From a bacterium (GTDB lineage: Bacteria; Deinococcota; Deinococci; Deinococcales; Deinococcaceae), in assembly GCA_021810505.1 (NCBI GenBank), contig JAJZIR010000009.1:39446-103445 (forward strand): a stretch of 64,000 bases of DNA. The letters run 5' to 3'. The position numbers and the translations under genes are program-made. The notes beneath the pieces are model-generated. The model was not told the origin of the DNA. It was given only the letters and a program-made list of their open reading frames with translations, and ran no database searches. This document shows, in pieces, positions 15,426-24,247 of the stretch. Positions within the stretch are counted from its first letter, which is position 1. Each line of letters opens with the position of its first letter.

Positions 15426-16568
15426 TCAGGCGCGCAGCAACGAGCGGGCGATGATCACGCGCATGATCTCGTTGGTGCCCTCGTAGATCTGATTGAGCTT
15501 GACGTCCCTGAGCAGCTTCTCGACCGGATACTCCCCGACGTAGCCGGCACCCCCGAAGATCTGGATGGCCTCGTTGGCCGCCGAGAAGGCCATGTCGGAG
15601 CAGTAGGCCTTGGCCGCTGCCGCCTCAGCGCTATGGGGTCGCCCCTGATCGGCCAGCCAGGCGGCCCGGTAGGCCAACCAGCGGCCGGACTGGATCCCGA
15701 TCTCCATGTCGGCCAGCTTGAACTGGATGGCCTGGAAGTCGGCGACGGGGCGGCCGAAAGCCTGGCGCTCCTTGGCGTAGCGCAGCGCCTCGTCGCGGGC
15801 CCGCCTGGCCACGCCGACCGAAGCCGCCGCTACCGGGATCCTGGTCCGGTCCAGGGTCTGCATGGCGATGCGGAAACCCGCACCCACTTCCCCGAGCAGG
15901 TTCTCGGCCGGAACCCTGACCTCGTCGAAGACCAGTTCCGAAGTGAGGGACGCTCGCTGGCCCAGCTTGTGGTGGATAGGGTGCGCCTGCTGCCCCGGAG
16001 CCGAGCGCGGCACCACGATGGCTACGCTGCTGCGGTGCCCCTGGGACGGATCGGTGGTGGCGAAGACCACGGTGAGCTCGGCCTCCCCGCCGTTGGAGAT
16101 CCACATCTTGCTACCGCTGATCACGAAATCCCCGCCGTCGCGCCGGGCCAGCGTGCGCATGGCAGCCGCGTCCGAGCCATTGTTCGCCTCGGAGAGTGCG
16201 AAAGCGAGCAGGCAGGGGCGCTCCCGCAGCGGGGCCAGCAGGCGGCGCTGCTGCTCGGGGGTCGCCGCCAGCAGGATGGGGGTGAGGCCCAAGGCCGAGG
16301 CCATCAGGGTGGTGTAGATGCCCATACACCCGTACCCCAGCTCTTCGGCGATTAAGATCTCGTCCAGCAGGCTCAGGCCGGAACCGCCCAACTCCTCGGG
16401 GAGTTCGGGATTGAGCAGGCCGGTGGCGAAAGCCTTCTCCAGCAGGCCTTCCGGCATCCGCTCCTCTCGGTCGGCTCGCTGAGCTGCCGGCAGGATCTCC
16501 TTCCTGGTAAAGTCCCGGGCCAGGGCCTGGAGCTGTTTCTGCTCCTCACTGAGCTCAAAATCCAACAT
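15426..16568 (-). CDS. Acyl-CoA dehydrogenase (FAD), copy 2
   Basis: This 380-residue flavoenzyme of the short/branched-chain acyl-CoA dehydrogenase fold has the substrate/FAD motif ALSEANNGSDAAAM, WISNGGEAELTVVFA, and the C-terminal IYEGTNEI containing the probable catalytic Glu, preceded by QIFGGAGYVGEYPVEKLLRD. It oxidises acyl-CoA to enoyl-CoA and hands electrons to EtfAB encoded downstream. A TATACT box lies 7 bases before the ATG, across the stop of the preceding gene, so an internal leaderless promoter is possible. The chain-length specificity cannot be assigned by reading. Confidence 0.92.
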   Translation of the reverse strand: MLDFELSEEQKQLQALARDFTRKEILPAAQRADREERMPEGLLEKAFATGLLNPELPEELGGSGLSLLDEILIAEELGYGCMGIYTTLMASALGLTPILLAATPEQQRRLLAPLRERPCLLAFALSEANNGSDAAAMRTLARRDGGDFVISGSKMWISNGGEAELTVVFATTDPSQGHRSSVAIVVPRSAPGQQAHPIHHKLGQRASLTSELVFDEVRVPAENLLGEVGAGFRIAMQTLDRTRIPVAAASVGVARRARDEALRYAKERQAFGRPVADFQAIQFKLADMEIGIQSGRWLAYRAAWLADQGRPHSAEAAAAKAYCSDMAFSAANEAIQIFGGAGYVGEYPVEKLLRDVKLNQIYEGTNEIMRVIIARSLLRA

Positions 16569-16573
16569 CGCCC

Positions 16574-17737
16574 TCAGTATACGGCCGTGGTCTGAGCAGC
16601 TTCTCCAAACACCTGCCGGGCGATCACCACTTTCTGGATCTCACTGGTCCCTTCGTAGATCTCGGTGATCTTGGCGTCCCGGTAAAGCCGCTCGACCGGG
16701 TACTGCCGGCTGTACCCGTTGCCGCCAAAAACCTGGATCGCCTCGCGGGTGGCCCAAACCGCCGTCTCAGAGGCCAGCAGCTTGGCCACCGCCGCCTCGC
16801 GGGTGTACTTCTGGCCCCGGTCCTTCAGCCAAGCCGCCTTGAGCGCCACCAACCTGGCCGCCTCGATGCGCGCGGCCATCTCGGCGATCTTGAAGCTGAT
16901 CCCTTCGAACTCGGCGATCCTGCGACCGAATTGGCGGCGGGTCAAAGCGTAGGCGGTGGCCGCCTCGAAGGCCGCCCGGGCAATCCCCAGGGCCTGCATG
17001 GCGATGCCGATCCGGCCAGCGTCTAAGCAGGAGAGGGCCACGATCAGGCCCTCCCCCTCCCTCCCCACCATCCGTTCGGGGCCGACTCGGGTACCGTCGA
17101 AGGAGACCGTCGTGGTCTGGGCGGCGTGCAGCCCCAGCTTCTCCTCGGGGGGGCCGAAGGAGAGCCCGCTATCTCCCCGCTCGACCACGAAGCAGCTGAC
17201 CCCGCGCGGACCGGGCCTGCCGGTCCTGGCCATGACCAGGTAGATGTCGGCTTGGCCGCCGGAGGTGATCCAGGCCTTCTGGCCGTGCAAGCACCAGCCG
17301 TCCCCATCCCGGGTGGCCTGGAGCCGCAGGCTGGCGGCGTCCGACCCGGATTCGGGCTCGGTCAGGCAGAAAGCCCCGATCTTCTGGCCGAGGGCCAGGG
17401 GGGCCAGGTAGCGCTGGCGCTGGGCATCGCTGCCGTAGCGCAGCAGCATCTGCTCAGGGAGACCGTTCTGGACGCTCACCACCACGGCCACCGAGGCGTC
17501 GGCGGCAGCGATCTCCTCCAGGCAGAGCGCGTAGGTCACGCTGTCCAGATCGGCTCCGCCCCAGCGCTCAGGCACAGTCGCCCCCAGCATGCCCAGGGCA
17601 GCCAAGCCGGCCAGCTGTTCCCTAGGGTAGCGGGCGGCGCGATCATACTCGGCCGCCAACGGCGCGATACGCTCTTTGGCGTAGCTGCGGATGCTGGATA
17701 GGATCTGGCGCTGCTCGGCGTTCAGTTCAAAGTCCAT
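16574..17737 (-). CDS. Acyl-CoA dehydrogenase (FAD), copy 1
   Basis: This 387-residue acyl-CoA dehydrogenase has CLTEPESGSDAASL, AWITSGGQADIYLVMA, QVFGGNGYSRQYPVERLYRD and IYEGTSEI, the probable catalytic Glu region. It is similar to the following gene but clearly diverged. It is the first gene of the dehydrogenase-etfBA run. The ATG at 17737 follows a GAGG stretch. Two dehydrogenases sharing one ETF suggests oxidation of more than one acyl substrate, for example branched-chain amino acid or fatty acid intermediates. Confidence 0.92.
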   Translation of the reverse strand: MDFELNAEQRQILSSIRSYAKERIAPLAAEYDRAARYPREQLAGLAALGMLGATVPERWGGADLDSVTYALCLEEIAAADASVAVVVSVQNGLPEQMLLRYGSDAQRQRYLAPLALGQKIGAFCLTEPESGSDAASLRLQATRDGDGWCLHGQKAWITSGGQADIYLVMARTGRPGPRGVSCFVVERGDSGLSFGPPEEKLGLHAAQTTTVSFDGTRVGPERMVGREGEGLIVALSCLDAGRIGIAMQALGIARAAFEAATAYALTRRQFGRRIAEFEGISFKIAEMAARIEAARLVALKAAWLKDRGQKYTREAAVAKLLASETAVWATREAIQVFGGNGYSRQYPVERLYRDAKITEIYEGTSEIQKVVIARQVFGEAAQTTAVY

Positions 17738-17819
17738 TCAGAGGCCCTCAAGCCCAGGATGACACAGCCGCCCTGACCGCTTAGCCACATCGGACACGGC
17801 GCCTAGAAAGGCTGGGGCG

Positions 17820-17825
17820 TAGAGT
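17820..17825 (+). promoter_or_regulatory. Leaderless -10 box of ispH
   Basis: TAGAGT, then exactly 6 nt, then the ATG at 17832. No ribosome binding site is present, consistent with a leaderless transcript. Confidence 0.65.
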
Positions 17826-17831
17826 GCAGCC

Positions 17832-18818
17832 ATGGTCGAGCAGCTGCTGTTAGCCAAGCCGAGGGGGTTCTGCGCCGGGGTAGTCATGGCCATCCAGGCA
17901 GTCGAGCGTGCCGCCAGGGAGCGGCCAGTCACCGTCTATCACGCGATCGTCCACAACCACAGCGTGGTCCAGCGGCTCCAGACCGACCTGGACGTAATTT
18001 TCACCGAAGAGCTCTCCGGCCTGCGCGAGCTGCCCAAAGGAGACACCCTGGTCTTCAGCGCGCACGGAGTCAGCCCGGCCGTTCGGGCTCAGGCCGATGC
18101 CTTGGGCGCCTGGGTGATCGATGCGACCTGCCCGCTGGTGACCAAGGTGCACAGCGAGGTGCGCAAGTATGCCAAGGAGGGTTACCAAATCCTGCTGATC
18201 GGGGACTCTCTGGATCACCAGGAGATCGTCGGCACCAGGGGCGAGGCGCCGGAAGCGGTGACGGTAGTCTCGGTGACCGGCCGCTCCAAACCCGGCCTGG
18301 CCGATCCTGAGTCGGTCCAGGTCAAAGACCCGCAGCGGGTGGTAGTCCTGAGCCAGACCACTCTCAGCGTGGACGAGACCAGGGCGACCATCGCGCTGCT
18401 CCGGCGACGCTTCCCCGCCCTGATCACGCCGTCCAGCGAAGACCTGTGTTACGCCACCAAGAACCGCCAGGACGCGGTCCGCGAGGTGGCCACCAAGGCC
18501 GACGCCATGCTCATCCTGACCAGCTCGCACAGCTCCAACGGTATGCGGCTGCTGGAGCTGGCGGAAAGCCTCTGCCCGCGCAGCTACCGGCTGGAGACGG
18601 CGGCCGACTTGAGCGCCCTCGACCTCAGAGGGGTGCGGCGGTTGGGGCTCTCCAGTGCGGCCAGCACCCCCGAGGAGCTGGTGGCGGAGGTGGTGGCCTA
18701 CTTCCGCGCGCGCAACCCGGAGCTCGAGGTGATCGAGGAGGGGGAGTGGGAGAAGATCGCGTTTCGCGAGCCCCAACGCAAGCCGCCCGCTCAGCGGCCA
18801 GGGCCGGCCAGCAAGTAA
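17832..18818 (+). CDS. ispH: 4-hydroxy-3-methylbut-2-enyl diphosphate reductase
   Basis: This 328-residue Fe-S enzyme carries out the last step of the MEP isoprenoid pathway, giving IPP and DMAPP. The three cluster cysteines are visible: Cys14 (GFCAGV), Cys100 (DATCP) and Cys206 (DLCYATKNR). So are the substrate-site residues in [21 protein letters not shown] and SSHSSNG. The ATG at 17832 lies 6 nt after a TAGAGT box and has no Shine-Dalgarno site. The 3' end overlaps the convergent downstream gene by 28 bases. The C-terminus carries a basic tail beyond the usual length. Confidence 0.96.
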   Translation: MVEQLLLAKPRGFCAGVVMAIQAVERAARERPVTVYHAIVHNHSVVQRLQTDLDVIFTEELSGLRELPKGDTLVFSAHGVSPAVRAQADALGAWVIDATCPLVTKVHSEVRKYAKEGYQILLIGDSLDHQEIVGTRGEAPEAVTVVSVTGRSKPGLADPESVQVKDPQRVVVLSQTTLSVDETRATIALLRRRFPALITPSSEDLCYATKNRQDAVREVATKADAMLILTSSHSSNGMRLLELAESLCPRSYRLETAADLSALDLRGVRRLGLSSAASTPEELVAEVVAYFRARNPELEVIEEGEWEKIAFREPQRKPPAQRPGPASK

Positions 18819-19597
18819 CCGCCCTCCACCAAGCCGCGCAGCAGCGGCTCCAGATCTCCTAGGGCCCTGTCCCGCTTGAGCGCGTACTCCGCCGGAGTAC
18901 CGCCCCTGGCCAGCTGGGCTAACAGGTCGGAGGCCTCCTTACCCCCCTGGCGGTGCAGCTCCTCGGCGGCGGTGGTGATCGGGCTGAGCGCGTCCCGCCC
19001 GCGCAGGGTGAGCGCGTAGGAGAGGTGGGCCCAACCGGCCAGAGTCCCCGGGAGCATCAAAGTCTGCGGCCTGAGCGGGGCCGGCAGCAGTCCCGACTCC
19101 TCGTGGTCGAGCTGGAGCGAAGCCAGCAAGATCCCCTCCACCAAAAACCAGCTCCTCCCGGTCTCGACCAGGATGCCGGTAAACTCCGGATTCGGCGGAA
19201 CTCTCCAGATGTGGCTACCCACACCGGAGAGGGCGTGGGCCAGCTTAGGCGCCAGAGGATAGGCCGATGCAGCCGCTCCGGCAGCGTAGGCCTCCACCAA
19301 GTCGGCCAACGCCTGCTCCCCGCTGCAGGTCTCGGAAGCCGCCGCCACCACGCGCCCTTCGTAGATCAGGGCGTGCCTCAGGACACCTTCCTCGCGCACA
19401 GTGAGGTGCCCTGACCACTTCTCGCCGTGGAAGTATCTGAGCAGAGCACTCAGGTCGCAGTAAGGCACCCGCAAACCCAGGTGGCTGGGCTCGGTCCTGG
19501 GGAGATGCCGGCCCAGCCAGGACGGTGCCTGGGGAAATAGCGGTTCCAGCAGCGCTGGACCCTCGATCTCGCTCGTTGCGGCTTCCAGATCCTTCAC
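18791..19597 (-). CDS. Unknown protein with a possible DUF4388/PATAN-like N-terminal domain
   Basis: This 268-residue soluble protein has [20 protein letters not shown]...[13 protein letters not shown] near residues 50-90, which resembles the N-terminal part of DUF4388/PATAN domains, often linked to gliding or signalling. The rest is not recognised. The GTG at 19597 is chosen because a GGAGG site lies 8 bases upstream; in-frame codons farther upstream run into intergenic DNA with a TAGACT box at 19645-19650. It overlaps the 3' end of ispH tail to tail. The function is unknown. Confidence 0.6.
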   Translation of the reverse strand: MKDLEAATSEIEGPALLEPLFPQAPSWLGRHLPRTEPSHLGLRVPYCDLSALLRYFHGEKWSGHLTVREEGVLRHALIYEGRVVAAASETCSGEQALADLVEAYAAGAAASAYPLAPKLAHALSGVGSHIWRVPPNPEFTGILVETGRSWFLVEGILLASLQLDHEESGLLPAPLRPQTLMLPGTLAGWAHLSYALTLRGRDALSPITTAAEELHRQGGKEASDLLAQLARGGTPAEYALKRDRALGDLEPLLRGLVEGGYLLAGPGR

Positions 19598-19688
19598 CCG
19601 GCGATCCTCCGATTTCTGGGCGCGAGCTGGCCCGGAATTGGGCCAGTCTAGCACCCGGAGAGTTCTAAGCTCAGCCAGGCCAGCACAC

Positions 19689-19718
19689 TTGACAGGCTCC
19701 CCTGTTTCGTTGCAAAGT
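19689..19718 (+). promoter_or_regulatory. Possible promoter of the cold-shock gene
   Basis: TTGACA (19689-19694) is followed after 18 nt by CAAAGT. An alternative pair is TTGCAA (19710-19715) with TAGACA (19732-19737), 16 nt apart. Either gives a leader of about 50-80 nt, in keeping with cold-shock genes. The choice is uncertain. Confidence 0.4.
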
Positions 19719-19796
19719 AGGGATGTCCCTGTAGACACTTCAAGCCAAGGCGTGGGGTATGTCTGCACTTACAGTGGGGATGAAGTAGGAGTTGTC

Positions 19797-20069
19797 ATGG
19801 CAGAGGGTCGAGTCAAGTGGTTCAACGCAGAGAAGGGCTTTGGTTTCATCGAGCATCCCGGTAACCCGGACGTCTTCGTCCACTACACCGCTCTGACGAT
19901 GAAGGGTTTCCGCAAGCTCAACGAGGGCGACGAGGTCGAGTTCGAGATCGAGGAGGGGCAGCGCGGCAAGGGCCCGCAGGCCAAGAACGTCAACGTCACC
20001 AAGCCGGCCCCCGAGGGATACTCCTCCAACTCGGGCCGCGCGCCGCGCAGCGGCGGATCCCGCTGGTAA
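19797..20069 (+). CDS. Cold-shock domain protein
   Basis: This 90-residue CspA-family RNA chaperone has the RNP1 motif KGFGFIEH and the RNP2 motif DVFVHYTAL in an OB-fold (residues 1-68), then a Gly/Ser/Arg-rich tail of about 20 residues. It binds single-stranded nucleic acid and melts mRNA structure. The ATG at 19797 has a GTAGGAG site. The open frame extends upstream, but the family starts at this Met. The gene is followed by an intrinsic terminator. Confidence 0.93.
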   Translation: MAEGRVKWFNAEKGFGFIEHPGNPDVFVHYTALTMKGFRKLNEGDEVEFEIEEGQRGKGPQAKNVNVTKPAPEGYSSNSGRAPRSGGSRW

Positions 20070-20084
20070 CCCTTATCAGATTGC

Positions 20085-20116
20085 GGCGCAGAGGTTTCCC
20101 TCTGCGCCTTTTTTAT
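20085..20116 (+). terminator. Intrinsic terminator of the cold-shock gene
   Basis: A 10-bp stem GGCGCAGAGG / CCTCTGCGCC with a TTTC loop is followed by TTTTTTATT. The tail contains the stop codon of the convergent gene at 20113. Confidence 0.92.
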
Positions 20117-21291
20117 TGGAGGCCGGCTAGCAAGTCCCTGGCCACGTCTTCGACCCACTCGAGGCCGACCGACAGCCGAATCAGGCCGTCGCCAATTCCC
20201 TGGGCAGCGCGCTGCTCCGGGCTGAGCGCGCGGTGGGAGGTTCCAGCCGGGTAGGTCAGGGTGGTAGCTACATCGGCCAGGCTAGGAGCCAACGGGATAC
20301 GGCCGACCAGCTTGCGGACTGCCCGGTCGACTCGCCCCCGGCTCCCCAGGTCCAGAGCCAACATCCCCCCAGCGCCCTGAGGGAACAGCTGCTTGGCCAG
20401 CTCGATCTGCGGGTGGCTGGGCAGCAGAGGGTAGTGCACCGACTGCACCGCCGGGTGGGTGGAGAGCCAACGAGCCAAGGTGAGGGCGTTCTGCGAGTGG
20501 CGCTGCATCCGCAGCTCCAATGTCCGGATTCCCTGCAGAGCCATCCAGGCGTCGAAGGGGCCTAGGGTAGCCCCTACCCGGATCACTTGGTCGCGCACCC
20601 GCTGGCACTGCGCCGCTCCCCCGATCACCACCCCACCCATCGCGCTGCTGTGCCCGGAAAGGTACTTGGGCAGGGAGTGCACCACCAGCCCAGCTCCCCA
20701 TTCCAGCGGGCGAAACAGAGCCGGGGTTGCGAAGCTGTTGTCCACCACCACCGCGAGCCCCAGGGGGGAAGACCAAGCGACCAGCTCGGGGAGGTCCAAG
20801 ACGTTCATCAAGGGGTTGGAGAGGGACTCGGCAAAGACCGCCCGGGTGGTAGGCCGCAGCGCCTGCTCGCGCGCTTCCCGGTCCTGAAGGTCGACCAAGC
20901 TGACCTCGATCCCCTGCTTGGGGAGATCGTGGACCAGCAGGGCGTAGGTACCGCCGTAGACCCGCCAGTCGGCCAGGAGGTGATCACCCGGCCCCAGCAC
21001 GGCCAGCAGGGCGGCGTACACCGCGGCCATCCCCGAGGCGGTACAGACCGCGGCCTCCCCACCCTCCAGGCGGGACAAAAGCTCCTCCAAAACCCGCCCG
21101 TTGGGGGTGCCGTTGCGGTAGTATACCGAGCGCTTGGAGGGCTCGGTAAAGGCTGCCTCCAGGTCATCCAGGGAGCCGAATTGGTAGACCGTGCTCTGGT
21201 AGATCGGCGGGCTCAGCGGCGAATCGGTGCCATGCGCGTCCAACCCGCTCCGCACCAGCAGGGTTTGGCGGTGATCGGGGCGCTCAACCAC
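20113..21291 (-). CDS. Cys/Met metabolism PLP-dependent enzyme (cystathionine gamma-synthase/lyase type)
   Basis: This 392-residue fold-type I PLP enzyme has YYRNGTPN, ASGMAAVYAALLAVL, the cofactor Asp region VVVDNSFATP, and HSLPKYLSGHS containing the probable PLP lysine. The family makes or breaks cystathionine, or performs related gamma- or beta-replacement; the exact reaction is not readable. The GTG at 21291 overlaps the upstream gene. Homoserine dehydrogenase lies elsewhere in the window, so a methionine-biosynthetic role is possible. Confidence 0.88.
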   Translation of the reverse strand: MVERPDHRQTLLVRSGLDAHGTDSPLSPPIYQSTVYQFGSLDDLEAAFTEPSKRSVYYRNGTPNGRVLEELLSRLEGGEAAVCTASGMAAVYAALLAVLGPGDHLLADWRVYGGTYALLVHDLPKQGIEVSLVDLQDREAREQALRPTTRAVFAESLSNPLMNVLDLPELVAWSSPLGLAVVVDNSFATPALFRPLEWGAGLVVHSLPKYLSGHSSAMGGVVIGGAAQCQRVRDQVIRVGATLGPFDAWMALQGIRTLELRMQRHSQNALTLARWLSTHPAVQSVHYPLLPSHPQIELAKQLFPQGAGGMLALDLGSRGRVDRAVRKLVGRIPLAPSLADVATTLTYPAGTSHRALSPEQRAAQGIGDGLIRLSVGLEWVEDVARDLLAGLQ

Positions 21292-22087
21292 TCAGGACCA
21301 CCCCTTCGGAACCGGTCCGACGCAGCGACAACCCAACACCCAGCTTCCGGCAGCTTTGCAAGAACCCCTCCCCACCGGTGGGTCCAGGCGCTCTGGATCC
21401 GGTCCGGCTCAGCCGCGGTGTGACCTCGAACAGCGGCGGCTGCTGCTCCCAGGTGGCTGTAGCCCCGTCGTAGGAGAGTACAGCCACAGCCTGTGGAACA
21501 GTTGGATGATACAGCGGAGCGGTCGGGAGGTAGTAGGGGCCGATCAGCAGGAGACAGCTCCCCGCCACCGAGGCCCGCAGGCTGCAATCATTCTGCGCGG
21601 TCACCAGGGCTTGCCAGCGCCCCCCGCGCTCGCCGAGGACCCAGATCGCCGCCCGGCCGCAGTCGGCACCCTCCACGTGGGTGTGGAGGATCAGCTGCTG
21701 GCTCCTACCTCCGAGGAGGTGAGCTACCCCGACCAGGGTGACTTGCTGGTGCTCTTGGGCTAGGAAGGGAACGGCCGTACGTACCGCCAGCACCAGGCGG
21801 CGCGCCAACCCCGAGGAGCCTGGACTCAGGAAAGTCCTCAGCCAGACGCCACTCGGTTGGCGCTGATAGACGCTGAGCAGCGGCTGCTCAACCTGCCGGG
21901 GTACGCGCGGCGCACCGGGCTGTGGCGGGAGAGAGACTTCCACCTCGCTGAGCACTGCCCGGGCCAGGCCCAAAGAGTCGCGCAGCTGCAAGGCACCGAG
22001 CCAGCGCCCGGGAGGCGCCGGCAGGTAACTGGCCACCGAAGCCCCCAGCGCGGCGATCAGAACAGCGGCGGCCAGCAGGCGCCTCAC
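21284..22087 (-). CDS. Membrane-anchored or secreted protein of unknown function
   Basis: This 267-residue protein begins with a basic-hydrophobic segment (VRRLLAAAVLIAALGASVASY) that looks like a signal anchor or signal peptide, followed by an extracytoplasmic beta-rich domain with several cysteines. The GTG at 22087 overlaps the YfiT-type gene stop as GTGA, and a longer in-frame extension would lie entirely inside that gene, so this start is preferred. It sits between the YfiT-type gene and the trans-sulfuration gene in one co-directional run. No family is recognised. Confidence 0.6.
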   Translation of the reverse strand: MRRLLAAAVLIAALGASVASYLPAPPGRWLGALQLRDSLGLARAVLSEVEVSLPPQPGAPRVPRQVEQPLLSVYQRQPSGVWLRTFLSPGSSGLARRLVLAVRTAVPFLAQEHQQVTLVGVAHLLGGRSQQLILHTHVEGADCGRAAIWVLGERGGRWQALVTAQNDCSLRASVAGSCLLLIGPYYLPTAPLYHPTVPQAVAVLSYDGATATWEQQPPLFEVTPRLSRTGSRAPGPTGGEGFLQSCRKLGVGLSLRRTGSEGVVLSG

Positions 22088-22617
22088 CAGCCTTGTCGCT
22101 GGCGAAGCGCCAGGATCTGAGCGGTGTGGTGCCGGACATGCCAAGCGTAGAGCGCGGTGGCCTGCTCGACCGACCAAGGGACCTGCTCGGGACCGGGGCG
22201 CAGATAGACCTTCTTCCAGCCCTCTTCAGGGATTCCCTCCAGCAGAGCGGTCCAGCGCTGATGGAGTGGGAAAAGCAGCTGCAGGGAAGTGGCGGCCGGA
22301 AGCTGCAGATCGGGGAGGCCCGCGAAGCGGTCCGGGCTCCAAGACGGCAGCGCTGGGCGGTCCTCGGTGAGGGCGAGGCGGGTACGCAGGTAGGCGAACA
22401 GGTTGTTGTCAGCCAGGTGATGGACGATAGTCTTCACCGGCCACCCACCCTCCCGGTAGGGTGTGGCCAACTGCTCCTGGCGGAGACCATCTAAGGCCGC
22501 GGCGAGCCGGCCCGGGGCCTCCCGGAGAACCATCACATCGGCGGCGTGCTGCTCCCGGGTAAAGACCTCAGGCCTGGAGAAGCGTCCGATCGGATACTTG
22601 AGGGTGTCCAAATCCAT
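22084..22617 (-). CDS. YfiT/BstA-type DinB metal-dependent protein
   Basis: This 177-residue DinB-superfamily protein is very close to the YfiT/BstA pattern: LKYPIGRF at the N-terminus, GGWPVKTIVHHLADNN (first His ligand), LALTEDRP, and YAWHVRHHTAQIL (further His ligands). Relatives are metal-dependent hydrolases or thiol (bacillithiol) S-transferases. A TATGGT box lies 6 nt before the ATG, so the mRNA is probably leaderless. It is divergent from the FGGY kinase, with only 39 bp between start codons. Confidence 0.88.
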   Translation of the reverse strand: MDLDTLKYPIGRFSRPEVFTREQHAADVMVLREAPGRLAAALDGLRQEQLATPYREGGWPVKTIVHHLADNNLFAYLRTRLALTEDRPALPSWSPDRFAGLPDLQLPAATSLQLLFPLHQRWTALLEGIPEEGWKKVYLRPGPEQVPWSVEQATALYAWHVRHHTAQILALRQRQGW

Positions 22618-22623
22618 GGCTCT

Positions 22624-22650
22624 ACCATAGCCTTGCCCGCCTGGTAGGGT
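22624..22650. promoter_or_regulatory. Divergent leaderless promoter pair
   Basis: TATGGT on the minus strand (22624-22629) serves the YfiT-type gene and TAGGGT on the plus strand (22645-22650) serves the kinase gene. Each is exactly 6 nt from its start codon, all within a 39-bp gap. Confidence 0.65.
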
Positions 22651-22656
22651 GGCCTA

Positions 22657-24063
22657 GTGGCGAGAGAGGTGAGCATCGGGCTGGATCTCGGAACCAGCCA
22701 CTGCAAGGCGGTCGCCATGGACCGCTCCGGTGAGGTTCTGGGCAGCTCCGAGCACGCCACCGAGACCGCTCCGGATGGCACCCAAGACCCCGAGCAGGTG
22801 GTCGCCGCAGCGCTAGCTTCCCTCCAGGGCCTGGCCGAGCAGGTCCCCGGGCCCTACCTGGCCCTGGGGCTCAGCGGGGCGATGCACAGCCTGGTCCTGG
22901 TGGAAGGAGCCAGGTCAGTTTCCCCGGCCTGGCTCTGGTCAGAAGCGCGGCCTTCCCAGCTGCTGGGCCAGCTGCGGGCCGAGCTGGATCCGGGGGAGGT
23001 CTACCGCAGGACCGGCTGCCCGCTGCAGACCCCCTACCTGCCAGCCAAGCTGGCCTGGCTCAGGGCGAGGGGGGTGCGGCTGAGCGGACGCCGCCTGATC
23101 GCACTGGCCGACTGGGTGGCGCACGCGCTGACCGGGAGGTGGACCACCAGCCTCGGTCTGGCCTCCGCCAGCGGCTTGCTCGATGCGGCGAGCGCTGTCT
23201 GGGACAGCGAGCTGCTGGCACACTTCCACCTGCACCCGAGCCAGCTGCCGGAGGTCCTGGAAGGGACCGCTGTAGCTGGGGAGCTCAGGCCAGAGCCGGC
23301 CCGCCGCTGCCAGCTCCAGGCCGGCCTCCCGGTAGTGGCTGGGACCAGCGACGGGGCGGCTGCCTGCCTGGGCAGCGGCCTGAGACCGGATCAGACCGCC
23401 ATAACCGTGGGTACCAGCGGAGCGGTCCGGCGGCTGGAGCGCCGCTCGGCGCTGCACCCCCAGGAGCGCACCTTCAGCTACCGAGCCTACCAGGACCTGT
23501 GGATCAATGGGGCGGCCACCAACAGCGCCGGCCTGCTGCTCGAACGGATGCGCGAGCTGCTCGGCTACGCAGGGGCCGAGCAGCTGCTGGCCGAGGCAGC
23601 TAGCAGCCCACCCGGCGCCCTGGGGGTCACGGTGCTACCTTACTTTGCAGGTGAGCGCAGCCCCTACTGGCGAGCCGACCTGAGCGCCAGCGTGCTGGGT
23701 CTGGGCAGAGAACACCGCCGCCCCCACCTAGCACGGGCCAGCCTGGAGAGCAGCTGCTTCCTGCTGCACCGGCTGCTGCAAGACGTGTCCCCCGAAACCG
23801 ATCGGGCCTGGCTGAGCGGCAAGATCACGAGCTCGCCGCTGTGGTGCCAGATCCTCGCCGATGTCACCCAAACCGAGCTGGAGCTGGTCAGGTCGGCCGA
23901 CGCATCGGCGCTGGGAGCGGCCTGGCTGGCCCTGGGAGTGACGGAAGCGCCCGCAGCGGAGACGGCAACTTGCCGGCCAAGCCGGGACTTGGAGCGCCGA
24001 CACAGCTACCAGATCGCCGAGGCGCGCTACGCGCAGTGGCACCAACGTCTCTGGGGGAACTAA
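22657..24063 (+). CDS. FGGY-family carbohydrate kinase, gluconokinase-like
   Basis: This 468-residue sugar kinase has the N-terminal phosphate motif GLDLGTSHCK, then GLSGAMHSLVLV, ADWVAHALTG, GTSDGAAACLG and TVGTSGAVRR in the ATPase core, and YFAGERSPYW near the C-terminal lobe. The AMHS and GTSGAVR pattern is nearer to FGGY gluconokinases than to glycerol kinase; xylulokinase remains possible. It phosphorylates a sugar or sugar acid with ATP in the cytoplasm. The GTG start lies 6 nt after TAGGGT. A GC-rich hairpin follows the stop. Confidence 0.88.
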   Translation: MAREVSIGLDLGTSHCKAVAMDRSGEVLGSSEHATETAPDGTQDPEQVVAAALASLQGLAEQVPGPYLALGLSGAMHSLVLVEGARSVSPAWLWSEARPSQLLGQLRAELDPGEVYRRTGCPLQTPYLPAKLAWLRARGVRLSGRRLIALADWVAHALTGRWTTSLGLASASGLLDAASAVWDSELLAHFHLHPSQLPEVLEGTAVAGELRPEPARRCQLQAGLPVVAGTSDGAAACLGSGLRPDQTAITVGTSGAVRRLERRSALHPQERTFSYRAYQDLWINGAATNSAGLLLERMRELLGYAGAEQLLAEAASSPPGALGVTVLPYFAGERSPYWRADLSASVLGLGREHRRPHLARASLESSCFLLHRLLQDVSPETDRAWLSGKITSSPLWCQILADVTQTELELVRSADASALGAAWLALGVTEAPAAETATCRPSRDLERRHSYQIAEARYAQWHQRLWGN

Positions 24064-24066
24064 CTC

Positions 24067-24091
24067 GCCCACCCCTGAAATAGGGGTGGGC
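24067..24091. terminator. Bidirectional hairpin between kinase gene and tRNA-Ile
   Basis: A 10-bp GC-rich stem (GCCCACCCCT / AGGGGTGGGC) with a GAAAT loop lies between converging transcripts. Neither side has a U-tract. Confidence 0.6.
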
Positions 24092-24096
24092 TGAGG

Positions 24097-24173
24097 TGGT
24101 GCGGAAGGGCCGACTTGAACGGCCGACCTCACGCTTATCAGGCGTGTGCTCTAACCAACTGAGCTACTCCCGC
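24097..24173 (-). tRNA. tRNA-Ile (GAT)
   Basis: A 77-nt cloverleaf has acceptor GCGGGAG / CTTCCGC, discriminator A and an encoded CCA. The anticodon stem CACGC/GCGTG encloses the loop CTGATAA, giving anticodon GAT. The T-loop is TTCAAGT. Confidence 0.96.
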
Positions 24174-24235
24174 CGACGGCGCCGTGTGATGTTAGCACCG
24201 CCCAGTGGGGCTGTCAATCCGAGGAGGCCAGCAGT

Positions 24236-24241
24236 TAGAGT
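24236..24241 (+). promoter_or_regulatory. Leaderless -10 box of ruvX
   Basis: TAGAGT, then 6 nt (AGGGAA), then the ATG at 24248. Confidence 0.65.
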
Positions 24242-24247
24242 AGGGAA

